Source of the DNA: Thiomicrorhabdus lithotrophica | Lineage (GTDB): Bacteria > Pseudomonadota > Gammaproteobacteria > Thiomicrospirales > Thiomicrospiraceae | Assembly (NCBI RefSeq): GCF_029201445.1 | Contig: NZ_CP102381.1 | Span: forward strand, 1,054,001-1,118,000 | Direction: 5' to 3' | DNA: 64,000 bases | Shown: in pieces, positions 47,007-56,054 of the stretch | How positions within the stretch are numbered: the stretch's first letter is position 1 | Layout: each line of letters begins with the position of its first letter | The notes under the pieces: model-generated | Database searches by the model: none | What the model was told of the DNA's origin: nothing | What the model saw: only the letters and a program-made list of their open reading frames with translations | Made by a program: the position numbers and the translations under genes

Positions 47007-50000
47007 ATGACCCAATTTGTTCACCTGCATGTCCATTCAGAATATTCCGTAGTAGATAGTACACTAGGAATTAAACCGTTAATCGCTTTAACCAAAGGGT
47101 GTGAGCAGCCAGCTATGGCGCTTACGGATCAAAATAACTTGTTTGCTTTGGTTAAATTCTATAACGCTGCGATTGGTGGCGGAATCAAACCGATTATTGG
47201 TGCAGATATATTTCTTGAAGATGAATCTGGTGAGGTTTTTAAAGCGGTTCTTCTTTGTCAAAACCCACAAGGCTATCTGAATTTATCCCACCTTATTTCT
47301 CAAAGTTATCTGCATAATCAAAAGTTACATAATAACAATATGCTTGGGCTTATTAAGCGTGAGTGGCTAGCTGAATTTAATGATGGCTTGATTGTACTCT
47401 CTGGTGCTAGAGAGGGCGATGTTGGGGTTGCGCTGCTATCAGAAAAACCGAATCTGGTTGCTAGCAGAATGAAATGGTGGCAAACCTATTTCCCTGATCG
47501 CTTTTATATAGAATTGGTTAGAACCGGACGAGATAATGAAGAATCCTATATTGCTCAAGCGATAGACGTAGCTATTCGTTATGAAGTGCCTGTCGTCGCA
47601 ACTAACGATGTACGTTTTGCGAAACCAGAAGATTTTGAAGCGCATGAAGTCCGTACTTGTATCAATGCAGGTAATATTCTTGACGATCAAAACCGTCCCA
47701 AACACTATAGCGAAGAGCAATATTTTAAATCCACCGAAGAGATGGTGGAGTTGTTTGCTGATATTCCAGAAGCCATTGAAAATACGGTTGAGGTTGCAAA
47801 ACGTTGTAGTTTAGATCTTGAACTTGGAACGTACTTCTTACCGGACTTTCCTGTGCCAGAAGGTATGACGATTGATGAATTTTTTATTCAAGAGAGTCAT
47901 AAAGGGCTTGATGAACGTTTAGCGTTTTTGTTTGGTGATCTTTCAGAAGAAGACTTTGCTGAAAAGCATAAAGAGTATTACGCAAGAATTAAGTTCGAAT
48001 TAGATATTATCCTACAGATGGGGTTCCCTGGTTATTTCTTAATCGTTGCCGACTTTATTCAATGGGGTAAAAACGAACTTATTCCAGTAGGGCCTGGTCG
48101 TGGTTCTGGTGCGGGTTCATTGGTAGCATATGCCTTAAAAATTACCGACTTAGACCCGATTCAATACGATCTACTATTTGAGCGTTTCTTGAATCCTGAA
48201 CGTGTTTCGATGCCCGATTTCGATGTCGATTTCTGTATGGATCGTCGTGATGAAGTGATTGATTACGTGTCACGTCATTATGGACGGGATCACGTTTCGC
48301 AGATTGTTACCTATGGAACGATGGCGGCAAAAGCGGTAGTGCGTGATGTTGGGCGTGTTCTAGGTTTGGGTTATGGTGTGGTTGATGGTATCGCTAAGCT
48401 GATTCCTAATGAACTTGGTATTAAGCTAAGTGAAGCGCTTGAAAAAGAAGAAGAGCTTCAAAATAAATACGATAACGATGACGATGCGAGACAGTTATTA
48501 GAATTGGCCTTAAAACTAGAAGGTACGGTTCGTAATACTGGTAAGCATGCCGGGGGGGTGGTTATAGGCCCTAAACCGCTAGATCATTTTTGCCCTATTC
48601 TTTGCGAGCCTGATGGCTCAAGTGTTGTAACGCAATTAGATAAAAACGATGTTGAAACAGCAGGCCTGGTTAAATTCGATTTCTTGGGCTTAAGAACGTT
48701 AACTATTATTGATTGGGCATTACAGTCAATTAATGGCAATAAAAAACCAGGTGAAGAAGGTTTTATAGATATTGCACGCATTCCTTTACAAGATACAGCT
48801 ACTTTTGAGCTAATCAAAACGGGTAAAACCACAGGGGTATTCCAGTTAGAATCTAGTGGAATGCAAAGCTTGATTGTACGATTAAAACCTGACTGTTTTG
48901 AAGATATTATCGCCTTGGTTGCTTTGTTCCGTCCTGGTCCACTTGAATCAGGCATGGTTGATAACTTCATCGCACGTAAGCACGGTAAAGAGAAGGTTTC
49001 TTACCCTGATGCTCAGTGGCAGCATGAATCGCTTAAAGAGACATTGTCACCAACCTATGGGGTTATTCTTTATCAAGAACAAGTTATGCAGATTGCCCAA
49101 ATCTTAGCCGGTTATACGCTAGGTGGAGCGGATATGCTGCGTCGAGCGATGGGTAAGAAAAAACCTGAAGAGATGGCTAAGCAGCGTTCTGTCTTTAAAG
49201 AGGGAGCGATTAGTATTGGGGTTGATGGCGAGTTGGCCATGAAAATCTTCGATTTGGTGGAAAAGTTTGCCGGTTACGGTTTTAACAAATCTCACTCAGC
49301 CGCTTATGCCTTGGTTTCTTATCAGTCCGCTTGGTTAAAGACGCATTACCCTGCTGAATTCATGGCTGCGCAGATTTCATCAGATATGGACAATACAGAA
49401 AAAGTCGTTCATATGGTGAATGAGTGTTATGCAATGGGGTTAACTGTCTTACCGCCGAATATTAATACTGGACAGATTCACTTCAAGCCTTACGGCGAAC
49501 GCACGGTTAATTATGGTCTTGGTGGTATTAAAGGTGTAGGTGAGGCTGCGTTAGAAGGGGCTATTGCAGAACGTGAAGCGAATGGTAAGTACACAGATTT
49601 GTTTGATTTCTGTTTGCGTGCGGGTAAAAAAGCCAATAAACGCGTTCTTGAGGCATTAGTTCGTTCCGGTGCATTTGATGAGCTGCATGATAATCGTAAT
49701 GCGATGCTTCAAAGTATTCCAATGGCATTGAAACAAGCTGAACAACAACATAAAAATGATGAAGTTGGTCAAAATGACTTGTTTGGTGATATGTTGTCGG
49801 TTGAAGAGTCTGGTGAAACACAGTTACTTGATGTACCAGAGATGCGTGAGAGATTACGCCTAAGTGGTGAAAAAGATACGCTTGGTTTATACATGACAGG
49901 ACATCCAATTGATATGTATCGTCAAGAGCTAAAACGTTTAGTGCCTAATAGCTTGGCTAGCTTACGACCAGAAAAATGGAAAAAGGTTTCTGCAGCAGGG

Positions 50001-50489
50001 CTGGTTGTTGAGTTGCGCAGTAAGGTAACGCGTAATGGCCAAAGAATGGGCTTTATCTCTTTGGATGATAAAACGGCACGTTTAGAAGTGGTTATGAGGC
50101 CAACGGTTTTTGAGGCAATAAGAGAAACAATCAAACCTGATATGATTGTAATGGTGCAAGGTGAAGTTGCTGAAGATACGTTTAACGGCGGGATTAAATT
50201 AGATGCTGAGTTGGTGGTAAGTTTAGCTGAAGCACGGGTTGAAAAGGCAAGAGCGATTAAACTGACCGTTAATACAACCGAGAAACCAATAACATCAGCT
50301 AATATCAATGAACTACAAACCTTATTGACGGCGTATCAAACTGAAAAAGGTTTGCCTGTTGTGGTCGACTATACAAATAATACGGCAACTATGCAGATGA
50401 AAAGTGCTGCAGAAGTGAATTACTTGCCAGAAGATGATTTGTTGGAAGCTTTAAATGCACATGGTTGGAAGCCCGAAGTGGTTATTTGA
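47007..50489 (+). CDS. dnaE: DNA polymerase III alpha subunit
   Basis: Replicative polymerase, 1160 residues, the same as E. coli. The PHP domain opens with FVHLHVHSEYS. The palm has GPGRGSGAGSLVAYAL and PDFDVDFCMDRRDEV with the catalytic aspartates. A helix-hairpin-helix region and an OB fold (about 985-1060) follow. It is not linked to rnhB or accA here as it is in E. coli. An internal palindrome variant reads A-G-L-V. Confidence 0.98.
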   Translation: MTQFVHLHVHSEYSVVDSTLGIKPLIALTKGCEQPAMALTDQNNLFALVKFYNAAIGGGIKPIIGADIFLEDESGEVFKAVLLCQNPQGYLNLSHLISQSYLHNQKLHNNNMLGLIKREWLAEFNDGLIVLSGAREGDVGVALLSEKPNLVASRMKWWQTYFPDRFYIELVRTGRDNEESYIAQAIDVAIRYEVPVVATNDVRFAKPEDFEAHEVRTCINAGNILDDQNRPKHYSEEQYFKSTEEMVELFADIPEAIENTVEVAKRCSLDLELGTYFLPDFPVPEGMTIDEFFIQESHKGLDERLAFLFGDLSEEDFAEKHKEYYARIKFELDIILQMGFPGYFLIVADFIQWGKNELIPVGPGRGSGAGSLVAYALKITDLDPIQYDLLFERFLNPERVSMPDFDVDFCMDRRDEVIDYVSRHYGRDHVSQIVTYGTMAAKAVVRDVGRVLGLGYGVVDGIAKLIPNELGIKLSEALEKEEELQNKYDNDDDARQLLELALKLEGTVRNTGKHAGGVVIGPKPLDHFCPILCEPDGSSVVTQLDKNDVETAGLVKFDFLGLRTLTIIDWALQSINGNKKPGEEGFIDIARIPLQDTATFELIKTGKTTGVFQLESSGMQSLIVRLKPDCFEDIIALVALFRPGPLESGMVDNFIARKHGKEKVSYPDAQWQHESLKETLSPTYGVILYQEQVMQIAQILAGYTLGGADMLRRAMGKKKPEEMAKQRSVFKEGAISIGVDGELAMKIFDLVEKFAGYGFNKSHSAAYALVSYQSAWLKTHYPAEFMAAQISSDMDNTEKVVHMVNECYAMGLTVLPPNINTGQIHFKPYGERTVNYGLGGIKGVGEAALEGAIAEREANGKYTDLFDFCLRAGKKANKRVLEALVRSGAFDELHDNRNAMLQSIPMALKQAEQQHKNDEVGQNDLFGDMLSVEESGETQLLDVPEMRERLRLSGEKDTLGLYMTGHPIDMYRQELKRLVPNSLASLRPEKWKKVSAAGLVVELRSKVTRNGQRMGFISLDDKTARLEVVMRPTVFEAIRETIKPDMIVMVQGEVAEDTFNGGIKLDAELVVSLAEARVEKARAIKLTVNTTEKPITSANINELQTLLTAYQTEKGLPVVVDYTNNTATMQMKSAAEVNYLPEDDLLEALNAHGWKPEVVI
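48659..48670. repeat. Dispersed palindrome variant inside dnaE, last copy in the window
   Basis: AGCAGGCCTGGT, read in frame as A-G-L-V. No CAGGCCTGGT occurs after this point. Confidence 0.8.
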
Positions 50490-50606
50490 TTTTGCTTAAT
50501 ATTTTATTATGTTGTTGAAACTTAAAATCGCAACTATGTTGTTGACATTAAAGGGTGTTTAAGTGGCTTTATGGTTTGAAAAAAAAACATAAGACGTTTT
50601 CGAAGG

Positions 50607-51105
50607 ATGGATGTGTCAGTAAAACTATTCGTCACACCATCGTCTCCGATTGTGGATATGGAGTTTTTTGCCTAAGGAATCGACTATTTTCCAAATAGTG
50701 TTAAGAAAAAAATTGCCTATAACCAACAACAACTTTTATCGTAGGTTAACCTTATCCAGGAACAAAAAGAGATGTTGGAGCCTGTCTTTCTGCAAGTGGT
50801 TAATGCAGCGCAGTTGCTGGGGGAGGCAACAAAGTTAATTTCGCAGGGAAGAAATCCTCTTTTAAATGAAAAACTCTCCCAAGAAATCATGAAGAATTTA
50901 AAAACAGTCGGTTGTATAACAAGCCTTGAAGTGGCTGCTCCAAAGACGTTTCAATACTTTTCGCAACTAGAAAAAAATTAATGCATTTCTTTCGTTTGTT
51001 ACTTATCTCTTTACACAAATCATATCCCAAAAAAAATACCATAGTTTTGATGATGCAGAACAAATGTTCAAAATTGATGAGATGACCGCCAAATTTACGC
51101 AATAG
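50607..51105 (+). pseudogene. Possible decayed ORF with two in-frame stops and a frameshift
   Basis: The 655-bp gap after dnaE has no intact gene. One frame runs from the ATG at 50607 (GAAGGATGG) through a TAA (50673-50675) and a TAG (50742-50744), then stays open to 50981 (LEPVFLQVVNAAQLLGEATK...). Removing one A from the run near 50972-50978 continues it as INAFLSFVTYLFTQIIS ... DDAEQMFKIDEMTAKFTQ to a TAG at 51103-51105. It would be about 165 residues. No family recognised; chance openness cannot be excluded. Confidence 0.35.
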
Positions 51106-51144
51106 GCTTTTAAGAAAATACCTCTAGTTCAGGCTATATATTTT

Positions 51145-51537
51145 ATGAATGAGTTGGTGAACTCATACTGCGAAGCGTTTCAAGAATTGAATAGAGACTA
51201 TTATTTAAGAGAACATCCTGAAGCATGGAAAATTTATGATGTTAGTCTTAGTGCTGGTGGGGTTGCAGTTATGTACCCTAAACGATTTTTACCTGGACGG
51301 CATTTAACATCGTATATCTGTTTTTATGAACAGGGCCGAACCATAACGGTTAAGGCCTTGTTTGCACGTTGTGAAACTAATCCAGTACAAATGTTGGAAC
51401 GTAATGCATTTTATTTTGAATTTCCTGACCCCAAAAATCAGTATTTTTTAGAGCTTGAAATAGAGAGGCTACAGATTGAAAAAGCTTCTAATCATTGTGT
51501 TAATTACCAGCTTTTATCAAACCTTGAAGGTGTGTAA
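51145..51537 (+). CDS. Protein of unknown function, first of a coupled pair
   Basis: 130 residues, no signal peptide or membrane segment. Aromatic-rich, with ELNRDYYLREHPEAWKIYD and MYPKRFLPGRH; the rest looks like a mixed alpha/beta fold. No strong Shine-Dalgarno at the ATG. The stop codon directly abuts the next start codon, so the two are likely made together. I do not recognise it. Confidence 0.65.
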   Translation: MNELVNSYCEAFQELNRDYYLREHPEAWKIYDVSLSAGGVAVMYPKRFLPGRHLTSYICFYEQGRTITVKALFARCETNPVQMLERNAFYFEFPDPKNQYFLELEIERLQIEKASNHCVNYQLLSNLEGV

Positions 51538-51924
51538 ATGGCCGTTCTAGTAGAAGCCAGTTTCATGAATGAATTGCCGTTTTCATTAAGAGAGGCGGCA
51601 CAAGAACTTTATGTGAAAGAAAGTTTAGATTCATTGGTAGATATGCGGTTGAAAGACGTTTCTAGTTTCTATCGAAATGCATTTTCATTGAAACCTAATC
51701 AGTGGTTGGTAGTGCTGGATGCTGTAATTTTGACTCAATTATCACAATTTACGCTCGGAAAGCATTTAGGCTCAAATTGTGTTTCCCAAATGATTTACTT
51801 GGTTGGCCTGGTACTGGGCGAAAATGGCGTAACTTCTAAAGATGTGACGGAGTATCTTGAAGAGCATGCGCAAGTGTTTTCTGTCTGGTATTCAAAGTTA
51901 TTGAAACTGAACAGTAAGCATTGA
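51538..51924 (+). CDS. Protein of unknown function, second of a coupled pair
   Basis: 128 residues, predicted mostly helical and soluble. Starts directly after the previous stop, with GAAGG about 8-12 bases upstream inside the first gene. Features are LPFSLREAAQELYVKESL, a WLVVLDAVILTQLSQF stretch and one cysteine. An AGGCCTGGT-like GGCCTGGTAC lies at 51804-51813 within V-G-L-V-L. No family recognised; upstream is the decayed ORF. Confidence 0.65.
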   Translation: MAVLVEASFMNELPFSLREAAQELYVKESLDSLVDMRLKDVSSFYRNAFSLKPNQWLVVLDAVILTQLSQFTLGKHLGSNCVSQMIYLVGLVLGENGVTSKDVTEYLEEHAQVFSVWYSKLLKLNSKH

Positions 51925-51975
51925 TTATCAGTTTCAGTGTTTTCCATGTTAATTAAACTACTCTCTAAATATTTT

Positions 51976-52641
51976 TTATTCGTAGAAGTTGCAGAACTCT
52001 TCAAGTTCAACTCTTGATGTACGGTATTGATTAACAGGATGATTTTTATCGGCATAACCTAAAGCCATTCCACCAAGTAATATATTATTCTCAGCGATTC
52101 CAAGTTCAGATTTTATTATGCTGGGAAATTCTCCTAAAGCCCCTTGTGGGCAAGTTGCTAACCCTTGTTCTTCAGCTAGTAACATAATGTTTTGTAGAAA
52201 CATACCATAATCCATATAAGATCCTGTTTCCAAGGAGTCGTCTATGAAAAATAACAGCATAATGGGGGCGTCAAAAGCACGGTAATTTGCTTCCCATTGA
52301 GCTAAGCGTTTTTCTTTTTCTTCTCTTTTGATATCAAGTGCTTGATAAAGCTGCTGACCTGTTTCAACGCGTCGCTCTTTAAAAGGAGAATTCCACTCTA
52401 GAGGGTAGTAGTTGTAGTCCATTTTCTCAGTTTGCTTTGTTCTAAACGCAGTTATCATTTTGTTTGAAAGCTCGGTTTTTGTTTTGCCCTGAACGACAGC
52501 AACTTGCCAAGGCTGCATATTGACACCTGAGGGAGCGCGCTTAGCAGTGTTGATTATGTTTTGTATGGTTTGTTTATCAATATTTTGATTTTTAAATGCC
52601 CTAGTAGATTGTCTTTGTAAAATGGCTTCGGAAACGTTCAT
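51976..52641 (-). CDS. Nitroreductase-family flavoprotein
   Basis: 221 residues, FMN-dependent NAD(P)H oxidoreductase fold. ILQRQSTRAFKNQNI binds FMN phosphate, APSGVNMQPW is the classic motif, and LPxG-like GALGEFPSIIK plus LLGGMALGYAD close the fold. The physiological substrate cannot be read from sequence. It is followed by no partner; thpR lies 23 bp upstream on the same strand and may share its transcript. Confidence 0.88.
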   Translation of the reverse strand: MNVSEAILQRQSTRAFKNQNIDKQTIQNIINTAKRAPSGVNMQPWQVAVVQGKTKTELSNKMITAFRTKQTEKMDYNYYPLEWNSPFKERRVETGQQLYQALDIKREEKEKRLAQWEANYRAFDAPIMLLFFIDDSLETGSYMDYGMFLQNIMLLAEEQGLATCPQGALGEFPSIIKSELGIAENNILLGGMALGYADKNHPVNQYRTSRVELEEFCNFYE

Positions 52642-52664
52642 TATTCATCTCTTTATAAAGGCAA

Positions 52665-53237
52665 TTAATATTGCTTTGTTAAATAAATACTTTTAAGTTC
52701 TTTGTAAATAGGGGCTTGATTAGTTTGTATGCTTTCAAACAATGTAATCTTGTTTACAGTGAGTGGAATTGTATTGAAATTTTTCAAAGTGTTGGGTATC
52801 TCAATGTCATTAATCATTAATTTTGATTTTATTCTACCCAAGCTTATGTGAGGCTTAAAAGTTAGTTTGGATTTTTCAAGCCCAATAGACTTAGTGCATC
52901 TCGTAATCTGTTCTACTAAATGTTCAAGTTTTTTATTTTTTTCAATGCTAGCTACAATAGTGTGGGGGTTCTGATTATCTGGAAAAAGTTGGATGCTTTC
53001 AATTTTTACATTAAATTTATCAAAATTTGAATCTAGCCAAAAGTCCATTGAACTTAAAACTTGTAAAACTTTTTTATCATCTAGGTTGCCGCCTAAAAAT
53101 TGGAGAGTTATATGAAAATTGGCAGCAATAAACCAGTTGATATGATTGGACCAGGTTTGGTTTTTCAATGTATCAACTTTGTTTTCAAGTAATGTAGTCA
53201 CTTCTGTGTCAATAGGTAAGGCTATGAAAGTTCTCAT
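52665..53237 (-). CDS. thpR: RNA 2',3'-cyclic phosphodiesterase
   Basis: 190-residue 2H phosphoesterase (LigT family). Two H-x-T/S-x motifs, HITLQFLGG and HISLGRIKS, form the active site. It opens 2',3'-cyclic phosphates on RNA ends. MRTFIALPI is the usual start. Confidence 0.9.
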   Translation of the reverse strand: MRTFIALPIDTEVTTLLENKVDTLKNQTWSNHINWFIAANFHITLQFLGGNLDDKKVLQVLSSMDFWLDSNFDKFNVKIESIQLFPDNQNPHTIVASIEKNKKLEHLVEQITRCTKSIGLEKSKLTFKPHISLGRIKSKLMINDIEIPNTLKNFNTIPLTVNKITLFESIQTNQAPIYKELKSIYLTKQY

Positions 53238-53507
53238 AATTATGTATTTTAGGTTTATTTGATTTTAATTTTTGTTTCAATAGTTCTTTTTATAAAAAGT
53301 AAAGTCCGCTAATTAAAACACTTAACTCATAAGAGTTTGCTATAAGTAATTTTTGTTTAGTATTACTTTTTTTCTATCTACAAAAGTGCCAATTTCCCCT
53401 TTAATTTTCAAATTAGGGTGTTACACTTTGCACATTAACTTCTGCGTACAAAAAAAACGCAAAAAATTGAAGTGATTCTCCAAGTCCTAAGTAGCTGGTC
53501 CGAGTAT

Positions 53508-53647
53508 CCTAATATAATTAGGAGACTTTAGCACGAAGACGAAGATGAAAAGAAAGTCTTGGCTAGGTAACCTAATTGTCAAGATGTTAGAACAATTCTT
53601 GGCAACTTTCCATGAACGTCTAATTACTTTTCATTTTCGTTTTGTGC
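53508..53647 (+). promoter_or_regulatory. Highly structured leader upstream of acs
   Basis: The 448-bp gap between thpR and acs has no ORF but nested inverted repeats. CCTAATATAATTAGG (53508-53522) is a small hairpin. Arms 53531-53552 and 53627-53647 pair over 21 base pairs with one bulged A (three G-U pairs). Inside, TTGTCAAGA/TCTTGGCAA (53576-53584 and 53597-53605) and GAAAGT/ACTTTC (53552-53557 and 53605-53610) pair. The long stem ends 27 nt before the acs Shine-Dalgarno. A cis-regulatory RNA or a separate small RNA is likely; no known riboswitch class recognised. Confidence 0.6.
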
Positions 53648-53685
53648 AATAGTCTCATTTGAGAATAATTATTGTAGGAGACGCC

Positions 53686-55638
53686 ATGTCTAATATTGAA
53701 TCAATCCTAACCGAAAATCGTCTTTTTGAACCCTCTGATAAAATAAAAAATACTGTTGCGATTGATGAAAATCAACTGGCAGAAATGTATGCTAAAGCCA
53801 GTAATGATCACGTTGGTTTTTGGTCAGACTTAGCCAAAGAAAAATTGAATTGGACCAAGCCTTTCACTGTTGGGCTTGATGAATCCAATGCCCCTCATTA
53901 CAAATGGTTCACTGATGGTGAATTAAACGTTTCCTATAATTGTATTGATCGTCATTTAGAAACTAAAAGCGACAAAAAAGCGATTATTTTTGAAGGTGAT
54001 CAAGGTGATGTTCAAACTTATACCTACAAAGAATTACATGATCAAGTTTGTCGTTTTGCAAATACGCTAACTGCACAAGGTATTGAAAAAGGTGATCGCG
54101 TTATTATTTACATGCCGATGATTCCTCAGGCGGTCATTGCTATGCAAGCGTGTGCGCGTATTGGTGCAATCCACTCAGTTGTGTTTGGTGGGTTTTCTGC
54201 TGAAGCACTACGTGACCGTATTGAAAATGCGAATGCTAAGTTAGTGATTACAACTAACGGAAGTCGTCGTGGTGGTAAGACTATTCCTCTTAAGGGGGCT
54301 GTTGATGATGCCTTAGAAAAGGGTTGTGATCACGTTAAAAGAGTCATTGTTTACCGTCGTACGGATGATGAAGTCAATATGCAAGAAGGGCGCGATATTG
54401 ATTGGCTAGAAGCTGAAGCGGGTATGAGTAACTACCATGAAGCTGTTCCTGTGAATGCTGAGCATCCACTGTTCTTATTGTATACATCAGGTTCTACTGG
54501 AACTCCTAAAGGGGTACAGCATAGTTCGGGTGGATATTTATTAAATGCTCACTTAACCAATGAGTGGATGTTTGACTTAAACGATAATGATGTCTTCTGG
54601 TGTACTGCTGATGTGGGTTGGATTACAGGGCATACTTATGTTGCCTATGGTCCTTTATCTGTAGGGGCAACCATTGTCATGTTTGAAGGTGTTCCAACTT
54701 ATCCAGATGCTGGGCGTTTTTGGCAAGTTTGTCAAGATCATGGAGTAACCGTATTCTATACCGCACCAACCGCTATTCGTGCCTTAATGAAGTTTGGTGG
54801 TGATTTGCCTAATCAGTATGACTTAACTAAATTACGCCTTTTAGGAACCGTTGGAGAGCCAATTAATCCGGAAGCTTGGATGTGGTATCACGATGTTATT
54901 GGAAGAGGTGAATGCCCTATTATCGATACATGGTGGCAAACAGAAACTGGCGCGCACATGATTGCACCGTTCCCTATTACCCCTTTAAAACCAGGTTCTT
55001 GTACTAAGCCTTTACCAGGAATTGAAGCGGCTATATTAGATGAAGAAGGTAATGAACTAGGTCGTGGAGAAGGTGGATTGTTGGTTATTAAAAAACCTTG
55101 GCCTTCTATGATTCGTAATGTTTGGGGTGATGATGAACGCTATAAGAGCACATATTTCCCATTGAAAGATGTGCCTTATTACGTTGTTGGCGACAGTGCT
55201 TATCAAGATAAAGATGGTTATTTTTGGATTCTAGGTCGTGTAGACGATGTTTTAAACGTTTCAGGGCACAGACTTGGCACAATGGAAATTGAATCAGCGT
55301 TAGTTTCTCATGTGAAAGTTGCTGAAGCGGCGATTGTTGGCCGTCCTCATGATATTAAAGGTGAAGCTGTTGCTGCATTTGTTGTTTTAAACGTAGACAT
55401 TCCAAAAGGTGATGCTCGTAATGTTTTAATTGCTGAATTACGTGAGCACGTTTCTAAGGAAATTGGTCCTATTGCTAAGCCAGACGATATTTTATTTGGA
55501 ACAAACCTACCTAAAACACGCTCAGGTAAAATTATGCGTCGTCTTTTAAGATCAATTGCTAAGGGTGAAGAGATTACACAGGATACTTCAAGTTTAGAAG
55601 ATCCAAGTATTTTGGAGCAATTCCAGAAGAAAAAGTAA
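53686..55638 (+). CDS. acs: Acetyl-CoA synthetase
   Basis: Activates acetate to acetyl-CoA via acetyl-AMP. I use the ATG at 53686 behind TAGGAG rather than an upstream TTG at 53659, giving 650 residues (E. coli 652). [20 protein letters not shown] (A3), [10 protein letters not shown] (A5) and the late [11 protein letters not shown] with the acetylatable lysine are all present. It heads an acetate-use group with a symporter, DUF294 and exonuclease genes. A structured leader precedes it. Confidence 0.98.
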   Translation: MSNIESILTENRLFEPSDKIKNTVAIDENQLAEMYAKASNDHVGFWSDLAKEKLNWTKPFTVGLDESNAPHYKWFTDGELNVSYNCIDRHLETKSDKKAIIFEGDQGDVQTYTYKELHDQVCRFANTLTAQGIEKGDRVIIYMPMIPQAVIAMQACARIGAIHSVVFGGFSAEALRDRIENANAKLVITTNGSRRGGKTIPLKGAVDDALEKGCDHVKRVIVYRRTDDEVNMQEGRDIDWLEAEAGMSNYHEAVPVNAEHPLFLLYTSGSTGTPKGVQHSSGGYLLNAHLTNEWMFDLNDNDVFWCTADVGWITGHTYVAYGPLSVGATIVMFEGVPTYPDAGRFWQVCQDHGVTVFYTAPTAIRALMKFGGDLPNQYDLTKLRLLGTVGEPINPEAWMWYHDVIGRGECPIIDTWWQTETGAHMIAPFPITPLKPGSCTKPLPGIEAAILDEEGNELGRGEGGLLVIKKPWPSMIRNVWGDDERYKSTYFPLKDVPYYVVGDSAYQDKDGYFWILGRVDDVLNVSGHRLGTMEIESALVSHVKVAEAAIVGRPHDIKGEAVAAFVVLNVDIPKGDARNVLIAELREHVSKEIGPIAKPDDILFGTNLPKTRSGKIMRRLLRSIAKGEEITQDTSSLEDPSILEQFQKKK

Positions 55639-55835
55639 TCTGAATTAATTTTTCAAATTTAAATTTCATATTTGAATATTTAACCAGTTTTGGGGTAACC
55701 CGAATTTGTCTACTTTGTTTTGGGCGTTAGGCAGAGTAGGTTGTTTTTTAATGCCCATTTTAGTTTTTTAAACTAAGTCAAATAAAAATGAGAATAGTCG
55801 TTTGACAGTTCTTTTTATCAATGAGGAGGATCTTT

Positions 55836-56054
55836 ATGAATAGTAAAGAGAAATTTTCAGCTATTTTATTAGCTGTTTATACAGTGATGTACTTTGGAAT
55901 TGCACTGATGGTTAGTGCAACTTTCAAAGATATCGCTGCAACGCAAGTGGCTGGAATGCCACTGGCAATTTGGGGTGGGTTATTGGTCATCATTACTGGT
56001 GTAATCATTACTCGACTATATCTTAAGAGAATGGATGCAGAGGAGAACGAATAA
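55836..56054 (+). CDS. Small two-helix membrane protein preceding the acetate symporter
   Basis: 72 residues from the ATG at 55836 behind GAGGAGG; two membrane helices (about 8-30 and 42-62) and a charged tail. It occupies the place of the DUF485/YjcH-like partner of ActP symporters. It overlaps the symporter start by one base. Family assignment within such small partners is uncertain. Confidence 0.78.
   Translation: MNSKEKFSAILLAVYTVMYFGIALMVSATFKDIAATQVAGMPLAIWGGLLVIITGVIITRLYLKRMDAEENE

Noticed and set aside
50673-50744. In-frame TAA and TAG as programmed recoding
   Set aside because: Two different stop codons plus a frameshift at an A run and no recognisable stimulatory element point to decay, not recoding.
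53659-53685. TTG start extending Acs by nine residues
   Set aside because: The ATG at 53686 sits behind TAGGAG and yields the normal family length.
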